Shown: piece after piece, positions 55,076 to 63,882 of the stretch
Numbering within the stretch: position 1 is the stretch's first letter
How the letters are laid out: each line of letters begins with the position of its first letter
Source of the DNA: Roseibium porphyridii
GTDB taxonomy: Bacteria > Pseudomonadota > Alphaproteobacteria > Rhizobiales > Stappiaceae
NCBI RefSeq assembly: GCF_026191725.2
Contig: NZ_CP120863.1
Coordinates: forward strand, 5,498,001 to 5,562,000
Length of the DNA: 64,000 nucleotides
Reading direction: 5' to 3'
The notes under the pieces: model-generated
The model's input: only the letters and a program-made list of their open reading frames with translations
What the model was told of the DNA's origin: nothing
Databases searched by the model: none
Position numbers and translations under genes: made by a program

Positions 55076-56203
55076 ATGGCAACAACCACACATCCTGGAA
55101 CACCGATGAAGCTTTCAGAACGCATCGAGCCGTTCCTGGCCATAATCGGTCCGATGGTCATGATCCTGGCCATACTTCTCTTCATGGGCGTGGCCGAACC
55201 GGCACGGTATTTCAGGCTTTCAAACCTGAACCTGATCCTTTTGGACGCTGCTCTTTATATGCCGATGGCAATGGCGATGACATTCGTCATAACCCAGCGA
55301 GGCATCGACCTTTCCATTGGCTCGATCGCGGCTCTGTCGAGCATCGTGATGGCGTTCCTGATCAAGCAATATGGATTTTCAACGCCTATCGCAATTGCAT
55401 TTGCACTGATGCTCGGCGCCCTGTTTGGTCTGATCAACGGTCTGGTGATCACCAAGTTCAAGGTTCCTGATTTGATCGGCACCCTGGCCATGGACCTTGT
55501 CTATCGCGGACTTGCTCTTGTCATTGCCAAGGGCCTTGTGCTGGCCAGATTTCCGGATCTTATGACCGACATCGGCAGAGGACAGATCCCGGGTTTCATT
55601 CCCGTGCCGGTGATCATTGGCCTTTTGACAATGGCACTCGGCTACTGGCTGCTGAAGAAGACCTATTTCGGGCGCTACACAGTTGCTATCGGCTCCAATC
55701 CGGAAGCTGCTGAAATGACCGGGATCGCTGTCGATCGCTACAAGATTTATGCCTATGTTCTCATGGGTGCGTCAGCAGCACTCGCCGGCGTCATGCTGAC
55801 AGGCAAACTGAACGCGATCCAGGCAACGTCAGCACCTTATTTCAACCTTCATGTCATTGCGGCGGTTGTCGTTGGCGGAACGTCTCTGTTTGGCGGGCGG
55901 GCTTCCATGCTCGGCTCACTGGCAGGTGTTCTGCTTCTGTCGATGATGATCAATGCTTTGGTCACGCTCAGGATCGAGTTCTTCTGGCAATCCGTTGCCT
56001 CCGGGGTCGTGATCGTTTCATCGGTAGCACTCTACACATGGCTTCAAAAGAAGGACCGTGACGGAGCCAAAGGTTTCGTGGCCGGTCTGACGACGCCCGA
56101 AAGCCTCAGGCTGCTACGGCTGTGCGGCCTGACCGGCGGAGGACTGCTGCTTCTGCTTCTCATTGGATCTCTGTTGTCTGGCGCACCCGTTGCCAGTGGC
56201 TGA
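55076..56203 (+). CDS. Sugar ABC transporter permease (CUT2 type)
   Basis: A 375-residue membrane protein with about ten hydrophobic segments and the CUT2 core PMAMAMTFVITQRGIDLSIG, followed by VPDLIGTLAMDLVYRGLAL and VAIGSNPEAAEMTGI. It is longer than the RbsC norm because of an extra C-terminal hydrophobic segment (about residues 350-370). AGGAGG lies before the ATG, 9 bases after the ATPase stop. Confidence 0.92.
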   Translation: MATTTHPGTPMKLSERIEPFLAIIGPMVMILAILLFMGVAEPARYFRLSNLNLILLDAALYMPMAMAMTFVITQRGIDLSIGSIAALSSIVMAFLIKQYGFSTPIAIAFALMLGALFGLINGLVITKFKVPDLIGTLAMDLVYRGLALVIAKGLVLARFPDLMTDIGRGQIPGFIPVPVIIGLLTMALGYWLLKKTYFGRYTVAIGSNPEAAEMTGIAVDRYKIYAYVLMGASAALAGVMLTGKLNAIQATSAPYFNLHVIAAVVVGGTSLFGGRASMLGSLAGVLLLSMMINALVTLRIEFFWQSVASGVVIVSSVALYTWLQKKDRDGAKGFVAGLTTPESLRLLRLCGLTGGGLLLLLLIGSLLSGAPVASG

Positions 56204-56240
56204 GATCCCTTACCGCGGCATTCATCACAGGGAGGAAAAG

Positions 56241-57383
56241 ATGATGAATACACTGCTTAAGTCCACACTCGCTCTCCTGCTGCTATCCGGCACGAGCGCA
56301 CTTGCTGAAGACAAATTGCCTTTGAAGGAGCTGCCCGGTATCGCAGACCGCGACTACTGGGTCCCCGGTGAGGTAAACGCGGAAGGAAAACTGGAGGCAC
56401 TGCAGGCGGTTGTCGGTGCTGAAGGCGTCCCCTTTACCGGAACGCAGGAAAAGCCGGTGGAAATCGCGTTGATCTACCCGTCGGCGGACACATCCGACTT
56501 CTGGGCGAGAAACTATCTGGCTTTGACAAAGCGCCTGGATGAACTCGGCATCAAATACAACACCACTGAGTTTGCCAGCCGTCAGATCGAACATTCGCTT
56601 CAGTCGACCTACGCCAATCAGGTGCTCCAGGATGGAGACATTTATGACTATGTGATCTTCGGTCCGTCCGAACTGGCCATTCAGGCCGACAACATCGACA
56701 AACTGGCCGAGAATGAAGACTTCACAACGTACGTTTGGGCATTCCACACGCCGCTAAAGGATCTGAAGAACCAGCCTGACGTGTGGTTCGACTTCTCGTC
56801 GGCAGCAGGTGCTCTTGTCATGTGCGACTATATGCTGGAGCGTCTCGGGTCGGATGTCACCATGGCAATGAACCGGGGTATTCCGGGTATCACAGACGAT
56901 CAACGGTCCGGTGATTTCAAAGACTGCGTCATGGAAAAAGGCAACTGGAAAGTCGCTTACGAGCACTATGGCGAATATCAGCGTGAAGGTGGATTTGAAG
57001 GCACAAGCCTGATCCTTCAGGCCTATCCGGAAGCAACTATCATCCACAACGCCAACACCGCCATGGCGATGGGCAGCGTTGAGGCGCAAGTTTCGGTTGG
57101 CAAGGAAAAGGAAGTCTTTTCGACCGGCTGGGGCGGTACAGGCCTTGAGCTTGATGCCATTCGCCGTGGCGAGTTGGACGCAACGCCCATGCGCATGGGT
57201 GACGATGTCGGTGCTGCGACAGCTGAAGCGATCAAGGCCGATCTGGAAGATCGCGCGAGCGAACTGCCACTTGTTTTCCTCGGCAGGATCACGGTTGCCC
57301 ATGATCAGCTTGAGGCGGCAGAACTTGATGCTCTTCAACAAGAAGCCTTCCGCTTCTCCGGCATTGGTGCGCTTGAGCGCTAA
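56241..57383 (+). CDS. ABC transporter substrate-binding protein, LuxP/TorT-like
   Basis: A 380-residue periplasmic protein with signal peptide MMNTLLKSTLALLLLSGTSA (cut near ALAED) and a mature part longer than RbsB, with an added N-terminal segment. The stretch VEIALIYPSADTSDFWARNY, DYVIFGPSELAIQADNID and FSTGWGGTGLELDAIRRG resemble the LuxP/TorT subgroup of sugar-binding proteins. Ligand unknown. GGGAGG precedes the ATG. Confidence 0.88.
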   Translation: MMNTLLKSTLALLLLSGTSALAEDKLPLKELPGIADRDYWVPGEVNAEGKLEALQAVVGAEGVPFTGTQEKPVEIALIYPSADTSDFWARNYLALTKRLDELGIKYNTTEFASRQIEHSLQSTYANQVLQDGDIYDYVIFGPSELAIQADNIDKLAENEDFTTYVWAFHTPLKDLKNQPDVWFDFSSAAGALVMCDYMLERLGSDVTMAMNRGIPGITDDQRSGDFKDCVMEKGNWKVAYEHYGEYQREGGFEGTSLILQAYPEATIIHNANTAMAMGSVEAQVSVGKEKEVFSTGWGGTGLELDAIRRGELDATPMRMGDDVGAATAEAIKADLEDRASELPLVFLGRITVAHDQLEAAELDALQQEAFRFSGIGALER

Positions 57384-57471
57384 CCGGCCTGAACGAAGCC
57401 CTGGACACCTGCCCGGGGCTGGATAAAAGCCTTTACCTTCACTTGACTGGTGGGATGTTTCCGCTCACATA

Positions 57472-57485
57472 TGTGATCGATAACA
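57472..57485. promoter_or_regulatory. LacI-type operator upstream of the fourth LacI gene
   Basis: TGTGATCGATAACA differs from the idn palindrome at one base and has the ATCGAT core. A TTGACT at 57443 lies upstream. It probably regulates the lacI gene starting at 57671. Confidence 0.6.
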
Positions 57486-57670
57486 TCCCATCTCTTTGTC
57501 GGAAGGACAGTTTGTCCTACCCTGCCATTGGGGGGTGGTACCGGTATCCAGGCAAGCCTCCATCGCTTGCTGAGGACACCCGACACCCCTTCAGGATCTT
57601 TGTTCCTGATGGGCGCCAGAGCATGTGATGGAATTGCACCGGTGTGCTGAGACTACCTGGAGGCAAAGGG

Positions 57671-58702
57671 GTGACGGAGCAAAGCGGTAAACCAAGTCCG
57701 GTCACGATGCGGGATGTCGCAAAAGCTGCGGGCGTTTCCCGAATGACTGTGTCCCGCGCCCTGCGAAAGGACAGCCCCGTTTCTCCGGAAACACGAGCGC
57801 ATATCCTGAAAATCGTTCGGGACATGAACTATGTTCCCGACCAGATGGCAGGCAGCCTGACAACCAAGAAGTCCGGCTTCGTCGCAACTCTCCTGCCTTC
57901 CCTCAACAACCTTCATTTTGCGCTGACAGTGCAATCGCTCACCGAAGAGCTTGAGGAAATCGGATTGCAGATCCTGCTCGGCCACACGGCTTACTCGGCT
58001 GACAGGGAAGAAGAGCTGCTTGAAACAATGCTTCGGCGTCGGCCCGAAGCCATAGTTCTTTCCTATGACGGTCACACCGACAGGACAAGGCGCTTGATGG
58101 AAGACTCAGCAGTTCCCGTTGTTGAAATCTGGGAGAAGCCTGACCGTCCGATTGCGCATACAGTCGGGTTTTCCAACTTCGAAGCCGCGAAGAAAATGAC
58201 TGAGCAAGTCATCGCAAAAGGATATGAACGGATTGCCTTTGTGGGCGAAAGCCAGGATGACTGGACCCGTGGCGCGGCGCGGCGCATGGGCTTTGTTTCC
58301 GCCATGGAACACGCCGGACTGGATTGTCATCGGCTGATCGGCTTCGGCATGCCGCCACTTTCCATTGAGAGCGGTGCTGCTGCCGCGTCGCAGTTGATGC
58401 GAGACCATCCGGACACGCAATGTCTGATCTGTGTTTCGGACGTTGCTGCGTTCGGGGCGCAAAGCTGGCTCTTGTCGCAGGGATACAAGATCCCCAGCGA
58501 TATTGCTGTTGCTGGCTTTGGTAACTTCGAAGTGTCCCGCTTTGCCACCCCGAGCATCTCGACAGTGGTCGTCAATCCTGAAGGGATCGGTCGGGAAACA
58601 GGCAAGCTTTTGAAGAAGCTGTTTTCCTCAAGCGATCCGTTGCTTAGCGCGCCCCAACACATCGATGTGCCGGCGACCGTCGCCTTTCGACAGAGCTGCT
58701 GA
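57671..58702 (+). CDS. LacI-family transcriptional regulator
   Basis: A 343-residue repressor: VTMRDVAKAAGVSRMTVSRA, hinge YVPDQMAGSLTTKKS and the ligand domain with AHTVGFSNFE, RIAFVGESQDD, CVSDVAAFGAQSW and VAGFGNFEVSR. It resembles the regulator at 44431 closely in the ligand domain. The GTG at 57671 has GGAGG seven bases upstream. It stands directly before the UgpC-type operon. Confidence 0.9.
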   Translation: MTEQSGKPSPVTMRDVAKAAGVSRMTVSRALRKDSPVSPETRAHILKIVRDMNYVPDQMAGSLTTKKSGFVATLLPSLNNLHFALTVQSLTEELEEIGLQILLGHTAYSADREEELLETMLRRRPEAIVLSYDGHTDRTRRLMEDSAVPVVEIWEKPDRPIAHTVGFSNFEAAKKMTEQVIAKGYERIAFVGESQDDWTRGAARRMGFVSAMEHAGLDCHRLIGFGMPPLSIESGAAAASQLMRDHPDTQCLICVSDVAAFGAQSWLLSQGYKIPSDIAVAGFGNFEVSRFATPSISTVVVNPEGIGRETGKLLKKLFSSSDPLLSAPQHIDVPATVAFRQSC

Positions 58703-58748
58703 GCCCACTCTCCAACGAAGAATCTTCCCTTAGCGTCAAAAAAATACT

Positions 58749-58762
58749 TGTTACCGATAACA
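58749..58762. promoter_or_regulatory. LacI-type operator O1 of the UgpC-type operon
   Basis: TGTTACCGATAACA, a mixed form with one ATC-like and one ACC-like half. Its centre is 24 bases from that of the next site, and it may overlap a TTGTTA -35 box at 58748. Confidence 0.65.
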
Positions 58763-58772
58763 TTTCTGCTAA

Positions 58773-58786
58773 TGTGACCGGTAACA
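58773..58786. promoter_or_regulatory. LacI-type operator O2 of the UgpC-type operon
   Basis: TGTGACCGGTAACA has the ACCGGT core of the 50417 and 50476 sites. Two operators 24 bases apart before the ATPase gene suggest repression by the lacI gene just upstream. Confidence 0.65.
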
Positions 58787-58826
58787 TAACAGTGCCAATG
58801 AAGAGTTTGGCGGCTCGGGAGGAAAC

Positions 58827-59918
58827 ATGCCTCGTATTCATCTGGAAAATCTGGTGAAGCGATACGGCGACTTTGAAGTCCTGCACGGTATCAATCTGGA
58901 AATGCACGAGAACGAGTTCACCGTTCTTGTCGGGCCATCGGGCTGCGGTAAGTCGACAACATTGCGCATGATCGCGGGCCTGGAGACCGTGAGCTCCGGC
59001 GAAATCTATATCAACGAAAAGCCGGTCAGTCATCTGGAGCCAAAGGCCCGTGACCTGGCAATGGTCTTCCAGGACTATGCGCTTTATCCGCATATGAATG
59101 TCGCCAAGAACATGTCGTTCGCATTGAGACTGCAAAGGCGGCCCAAAGCGGAAATCGACCAAAAAGTCGGCGCCGTTGCGGATATGCTCGGCCTGACCAA
59201 GTTCCTGCACAGAAAGCCGGGAGAACTTTCCGGCGGACAACGGCAGCGCGTTGCCATGGGGCGGGCCCTGACCCGCGACGCCGGCACGTTTCTTTTCGAT
59301 GAACCGCTATCGAACCTGGACGCCAAGCTTCGCGGCCAGATGCGTGCCGAATTGGCGCTCATGCGTCAAAAGGTGCGCAAGAACATGATTTATGTGACCC
59401 ACGACCAGATCGAAGCCATGACGTTGGCTGATCGGATCGTCGTCATGCATGGCGGCTATATCCAGCAACAGGGAACACCGGAAGAACTCTTCAAACGACC
59501 GGTCAACAAATTCGTTGCCGGATTTCTGGGGTCTCCGCCCATGAATTTTCTGGATGCCAATCTGGAGGAGCGCGACGGCCAGCTTTTTGTGCAAGGAGCA
59601 GGTTTCGACATCGCGTTGCCGGAAGACAAGATCGCCGCGGCCAAGGCCCATAGCGATGCCACCCTCACGTTGGGCATCCGGCCGTCGGATCTTCATTTCA
59701 ACCCGGACGCACCGGACGAAAGTTCCATCGATCTCAAGGTAATCGTCTCTGAATACATCGGCGCACAGTCAGTGCTGTTGTGCGCGTGCGGCGACCAGAA
59801 TGTCGAAGTCGAATTGAAGTCGGAAACACCTATCGACTTGGGTGAAACACTGAGATTTGCGGTCAACACGGAAGGTATTCACATGTTCGACCGCGAGACA
59901 GAGGTTGCCATTCGGTGA
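58827..59918 (+). CDS. ABC importer ATP-binding protein (UgpC/MalK type)
   Basis: A 363-residue ATPase: Walker A GPSGCGKST, Q-loop MVFQDYALYPHMNV, LSGGQRQRV, FLFDEPLSNLDAKL and YVTHDQIEAM, followed by a TOBE/OB domain (about 235-360, with LGIRPSDLHF). It serves CUT1 importers for oligosaccharides, polyols or glycerol-3-phosphate. GGGAGG precedes the ATG. First gene of the third ABC operon. Confidence 0.93.
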   Translation: MPRIHLENLVKRYGDFEVLHGINLEMHENEFTVLVGPSGCGKSTTLRMIAGLETVSSGEIYINEKPVSHLEPKARDLAMVFQDYALYPHMNVAKNMSFALRLQRRPKAEIDQKVGAVADMLGLTKFLHRKPGELSGGQRQRVAMGRALTRDAGTFLFDEPLSNLDAKLRGQMRAELALMRQKVRKNMIYVTHDQIEAMTLADRIVVMHGGYIQQQGTPEELFKRPVNKFVAGFLGSPPMNFLDANLEERDGQLFVQGAGFDIALPEDKIAAAKAHSDATLTLGIRPSDLHFNPDAPDESSIDLKVIVSEYIGAQSVLLCACGDQNVEVELKSETPIDLGETLRFAVNTEGIHMFDRETEVAIR

Positions 59919-59947
59919 TCTGAGAATTGTTGCAAGGGAGGAGTAAT

Positions 59948-61279
59948 ATGCTGAGTTATCTGAAAACAACCGTATGCGCTGCCGCCGGGCTGGCCATGGC
60001 CGCGACTTCGGCCATCGCAGACCCTTACGCGGATTATAGCGGTGAAACACTGGTCGTGAATTTTCCTGCTCACCCGCATTTCGATGCGGTCATGAAGGTG
60101 CTGCCGGAATTCACCAAGGAAACAGGCATCAATGTTGAAGTCGACCAGCTTCAATATCTGAAAATGCGCGAACGTCAGACGCTTGAGCTGACCAAGAACA
60201 AGGGCGACTACGACCTGATCGCCTATGTCGTCTTTTCCAAGGCTGACTATGTTTATGCCGATCAGCTGGAAAATCTTGCACGCTATTTCATGAACCCGAA
60301 GCTTGCTGACCCGAATTTCGACGCAGAAGATCTGATCGATGGATACGTCGCCAATATCGGCGTCGCGGGTGGCAAAAAGGGATATCTTCCGGGCCCGACC
60401 GGCTCGTTGTTCGGCCTGCCGTTTGGATCGGAAACATCCATCCTCGGTTACCGGAAGGACATTTTCGAAAAGCATGACCTCAAGGTTCCCGAAACCTATG
60501 ATGAGCTTCTCGAACTTGCCTGCCTGATCCCCGAACTGGAACCAGGCATGGGCGGTTTGGCCTCACGTGCCGCTTCAGGTCACCACGCCAGCCACGCCTT
60601 CCTGCTTCACCTTGCTCCGCTTGGCGGCAGAATTTTCGATGACGAGTGGAACCCGATCGTCGACAACGAAGCCGGTGTCAAAGCGGCCGAGGCGTTGAAA
60701 AAGATCGTGAACTGCGGTGCTGAAGGATCCAAGACATTCGGCTTTGCTGAAGCAGGCGCTTCTTTCCTGCAGGGCAATTCCGCAATGTTCCTCGACTCCA
60801 CCGTCTTTGCCGGTCAGGTCAACAATCCCGACAAATCTAAGGTGGTTGGCAAGATTGGCTGGGCTCCGCACCCCGTTGGCGTGCGCGCCGGCTCCCAAAC
60901 CGGTGGCTTTGGCATCGGCATTCCGAAAAACGCGCCGAACAAAGACGCAGCCTTCCTGCTGATGCAGTGGCTGACATCGAAAAAAGCCGACAAACTGATT
61001 GCGCTCGCAGGTGGCAATCCGTCCCGTTATTCGACGCACTCTGATCCTGAAGTGAACGAGAAGTTTCCGCACATGGAAACCTTCGGCGAAGCATTGAAGA
61101 ATGCCGATCCCGACTGGCGTCCGATTATCCCTGTCTGGGGTAAGATCAACGCTGATCTGGGCACCACGCTCTCCAAGATCATCGTCGACGACTTCCCGAT
61201 CCAGGAATCCCTCGAAGGCGTCTCGGTACGGACCCGTGCCCTCATGGATGAGGCCGGTTACTACACCTGGACCCAATAA
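59948..61279 (+). CDS. Extracellular solute-binding protein (CUT1, family 1)
   Basis: A 443-residue periplasmic binding protein with a signal peptide (cut near AIADP), VVNFPAHPHFDAVMKVLPEF, TGSLFGLPFGSETSILGYRK, FLQGNSAMFLDSTVFAG and GWAPHPVGVRAGSQTGGFGI. GGGAGG lies before the ATG at 59948. This subfamily serves sugar-alcohol or disaccharide importers; the ligand is unknown. A hairpin follows the stop. Confidence 0.92.
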   Translation: MLSYLKTTVCAAAGLAMAATSAIADPYADYSGETLVVNFPAHPHFDAVMKVLPEFTKETGINVEVDQLQYLKMRERQTLELTKNKGDYDLIAYVVFSKADYVYADQLENLARYFMNPKLADPNFDAEDLIDGYVANIGVAGGKKGYLPGPTGSLFGLPFGSETSILGYRKDIFEKHDLKVPETYDELLELACLIPELEPGMGGLASRAASGHHASHAFLLHLAPLGGRIFDDEWNPIVDNEAGVKAAEALKKIVNCGAEGSKTFGFAEAGASFLQGNSAMFLDSTVFAGQVNNPDKSKVVGKIGWAPHPVGVRAGSQTGGFGIGIPKNAPNKDAAFLLMQWLTSKKADKLIALAGGNPSRYSTHSDPEVNEKFPHMETFGEALKNADPDWRPIIPVWGKINADLGTTLSKIIVDDFPIQESLEGVSVRTRALMDEAGYYTWTQ

Positions 61280-61287
61280 AATCCTGT

Positions 61288-61310
61288 CCCCCACGGCCCA
61301 GCCGTGGGGG
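61288..61310 (+). terminator. Intercistronic hairpin after the binding-protein gene
   Basis: A 10-bp perfect stem (CCCCCACGGC / GCCGTGGGGG, 3-base loop) begins 9 bases after the binding-protein stop and 37 bases before the permease start. It probably sets a high binding-protein to permease ratio, as in the first TRAP operon. Confidence 0.7.
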
Positions 61311-61346
61311 CCTCCAATTCAATCGTGACATTGAAAGCGATCAGCA

Positions 61347-62270
61347 ATGAGCGTTGCGATCAAGGCCAACAGGCTGACCCCCTATCTGTTTCTGGCGCCT
61401 GCCGGGATCATCCTCATCATCGCGCTGCTCTATCCGATCGGCTACATGGTGTATGCCAGTTTTCTGGACTGGAGCCCCAGCCAACGGATCGGCCAGGCCG
61501 AATTCATCGGATTGCGCAACTACATCAATCTGATGAGCGATGAAGCCTTTCGCGAGAGTTTCTGGGTCACCATCCGATTTGCTGCGGTTGTCGTGACGTT
61601 GGAAATGGCGTTAGGCGTCGGGCTGGCACTGCTTCTGGATCGCAACATTCCCGGAATGGCCGTCCTGCGCACGGTTTTCATCCTGCCGATGATGATCGCG
61701 CCCATCGTTGTCGGTCTCATGTGGCGCTATATGTACCACCCGACCGTCGGGATTTTCAACCGCACCCTCAAGGACATGGGACTGGAAGGCATCCCCTGGC
61801 TTTCCGACAGTACATGGTCGTTCATTGCAGTCGTGATCGCCGATGTCTGGCAATGGACCCCCTTCATTTTCATCCTCGCTCTCGCTGCAATGCAATCCCT
61901 GCCCCGGTCCGCGCTGGAGGCTGCCGAGATCGACGGGGCGAGCGAGTGGCAGAAGATCATTCTCATCAAACTTCCCCTGATGATGCCGGTCCTGATCGTG
62001 ACGCTGCTTCTGCGCCTTATTGATGCGTTCAAGGTTCTGGAAGTCATTCTGGTTCTGACAAATGGCGGTCCTGGTCTTTCAACTGAAATTCTTGCGCTGA
62101 GGATCTTCAGAACCGCTCAGGAATTTCAGGAGCTCGGCGAGGCCGCGGCCATGTCGAATGTCCTCCTGATGCTGCTCATGGCCATCACAATCGGGATGTT
62201 TGCTTACAACCGCGTGCAGGAAGCGCGCGCTGCCAGGCAACGGGCGATTGCCGAAAAGGGAGATGACTGA
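61347..62270 (+). CDS. Carbohydrate ABC permease (CUT1, MalF/UgpA type)
   Basis: A 307-residue permease with six membrane segments, YPIGYMVYASFLDWSP, MWRYMYHPTVGIFN and the EAA loop ALEAAEIDGASEWQKIILIK that contacts the ATPase. It overlaps the next permease by one base (TGATG). The ribosome-binding site is weak. Confidence 0.93.
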   Translation: MSVAIKANRLTPYLFLAPAGIILIIALLYPIGYMVYASFLDWSPSQRIGQAEFIGLRNYINLMSDEAFRESFWVTIRFAAVVVTLEMALGVGLALLLDRNIPGMAVLRTVFILPMMIAPIVVGLMWRYMYHPTVGIFNRTLKDMGLEGIPWLSDSTWSFIAVVIADVWQWTPFIFILALAAMQSLPRSALEAAEIDGASEWQKIILIKLPLMMPVLIVTLLLRLIDAFKVLEVILVLTNGGPGLSTEILALRIFRTAQEFQELGEAAAMSNVLLMLLMAITIGMFAYNRVQEARAARQRAIAEKGDD

Positions 62271-63142
62271 TGGCGTCCCAAACACAGACCCGCAATCCTG
62301 CCTTTTACGCCCTGATCGCAGCACTTGTGTTCATGAGCGCGGGCCCGATTGCGCTCATGCTGGCAACCTCGTTCAAGACCAATGTCGACGTCTACGACGC
62401 TTCGGTTTCCGCATTCTTCTTCACGCCGACAATCCAGAACTACGAAACCGTTTTGTGCAATGTTCTGTGGTATGAGCCGGCGCATGTGGACTATTGCGAC
62501 CCGACCTTCGGGCGCGCCTTGAAGAACTCCCTGATCGTCGGCCTGATCTCAACTGGGCTGACGCTGGTGATCGGCTGCATGGCGGCCTATGCGCTGGTGC
62601 GCTTCCGCTTCATGGGACGCGGTACGGTCTCCATGACCACCCTATTGATGCGCATGGTTCCACCGGCGGTTCTGTTGGTGCCTGTATTCGGTATCTGGAC
62701 CTTCCAGTTCGGTCTGGACCAGACCTACACCGGCATCATTCTGATCTATACGGCCATGAACCTGCCATTCGTGATCTGGATCCTGCAGAGTTTCATTGTA
62801 CAGGTACCGATCCAGCTGGAAGAGGCTGCCCGCATGGACGGGGCCAACCCCTTCCAGGTCTTCTTTCTGGTGGTGCTGCCGATTATTCAGCCCGGGCTCG
62901 CAGCTGCGGCGATCTTCACGTTCCGCATCGCCTGGAACGAGTTTCTTCTGGCCAACGCTCTCTCCGGCAGATCAACCAGAACAGTACCGGTCACGATCGT
63001 GAACTCGATTACCGAATATGACATTGATTGGGGAGTGATCATGGCGACCGGCATGTTGCTGGCGATTCCGCCGATCCTCTTCACCTTTGTTGCATCAAAG
63101 CAGATCATCACCGGAATGACGGCAGGGGCCGTCAAGGGATGA
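62270..63142 (+). CDS. Carbohydrate ABC permease (CUT1, MalG/UgpE type)
   Basis: A 290-residue permease with six membrane segments and the EAA loop QLEEAARMDGANPFQVFFLV, ending KQIITGMTAGAVKG, the usual MalG-like C-terminus. Its periplasmic loop after the first segment contains two Cys (LCNVLWYEPAHVDYCDPTF), which is unusual and could form a disulphide. It overlaps the following b561 gene by 4 bases (ATGA). Confidence 0.93.
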   Translation: MASQTQTRNPAFYALIAALVFMSAGPIALMLATSFKTNVDVYDASVSAFFFTPTIQNYETVLCNVLWYEPAHVDYCDPTFGRALKNSLIVGLISTGLTLVIGCMAAYALVRFRFMGRGTVSMTTLLMRMVPPAVLLVPVFGIWTFQFGLDQTYTGIILIYTAMNLPFVIWILQSFIVQVPIQLEEAARMDGANPFQVFFLVVLPIIQPGLAAAAIFTFRIAWNEFLLANALSGRSTRTVPVTIVNSITEYDIDWGVIMATGMLLAIPPILFTFVASKQIITGMTAGAVKG

Positions 63143-63882
63143 TCTGGGACTGGCTGCTCTCCCCGGCGGACCCGGCCCGGGCCCATGATGTGGGAGTGGC
63201 CTTGTCCTGGCACGCCCGCACCATGGTCCTCGGCTGGGGAGTGCTGGCACCATCGGCGGTGATCGCCGCGCGATATTTCAAGGTGCTGCCGGGGCAGAAA
63301 TGGCCGAAGGAACTGGACAACAAGACCTGGTGGCGCTGGCACTGGATATCGCAAAGCCTGGTTCTGGTGCTATCCGCCATTGGCCTCGGCCTGATCCTGG
63401 TGTCGGAACAAAATACCGGTGCTGCCCTCCTGCACCGGACATTTGGCTACAGCGTTCTGGTGCTTGGTCTCTTCCAGGCGCTTTCCGGCCTCTTGCGCGG
63501 CAGCAAGGGCGGGCCGACAAGCCGTGCAGCAGACGGGTCACTGCGTGGTGACCACTATGACATGACGCTGCGCAGACAACTCTTCGAGACCTATCACAAG
63601 CTTTTGGGTTACATCGCACTGATCCTGATGATAGGTGCTTTTGTCAGTGGCCTCTGGCAGGCAAATGCCCCCAAATGGATGTGGATTTTTCTGTCATCGT
63701 GGTGGCTGGGCTTGCTCTTTGTGGCCTTTGTCCTTGAAAAAAGAGGCTGGGCCTTTGACACCTATCAGGCGATTTGGGGGCCTGACCCGTCTCACCCGGG
63801 CAATCGGATGACAAGGCTCAAGGACAAGGTGCAAGCGCCTCATTCCAGCATTGAGCCTTATAGCAAGAAGCGAGATATGTAA
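63139..63882 (+). CDS. Cytochrome b561-like membrane protein
   Basis: A 247-residue protein with about five hydrophobic segments and a hydrophilic C-terminus. His residues lie in the segments or at their ends: HDVGVALSWHARTM, WHWISQSL, HRTFGYSVL and HKLLGYIAL. This His spacing fits the cytochrome b561 (DOMON/ferric-reductase) fold, which binds two hemes and moves electrons across the membrane. The ATG overlaps the permease stop (ATGA) and the stop overlaps the next start, so it is embedded in the sugar ABC operon. Confidence 0.82.
   Translation: MIWDWLLSPADPARAHDVGVALSWHARTMVLGWGVLAPSAVIAARYFKVLPGQKWPKELDNKTWWRWHWISQSLVLVLSAIGLGLILVSEQNTGAALLHRTFGYSVLVLGLFQALSGLLRGSKGGPTSRAADGSLRGDHYDMTLRRQLFETYHKLLGYIALILMIGAFVSGLWQANAPKWMWIFLSSWWLGLLFVAFVLEKRGWAFDTYQAIWGPDPSHPGNRMTRLKDKVQAPHSSIEPYSKKRDM

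Noticed and set aside
57384..57470. GC hairpin after the LuxP-like gene (AGCCC...GGGCT)
   Set aside because: The stem is only 5 bp and the T-run is absent, so it is too weak to call a terminator.
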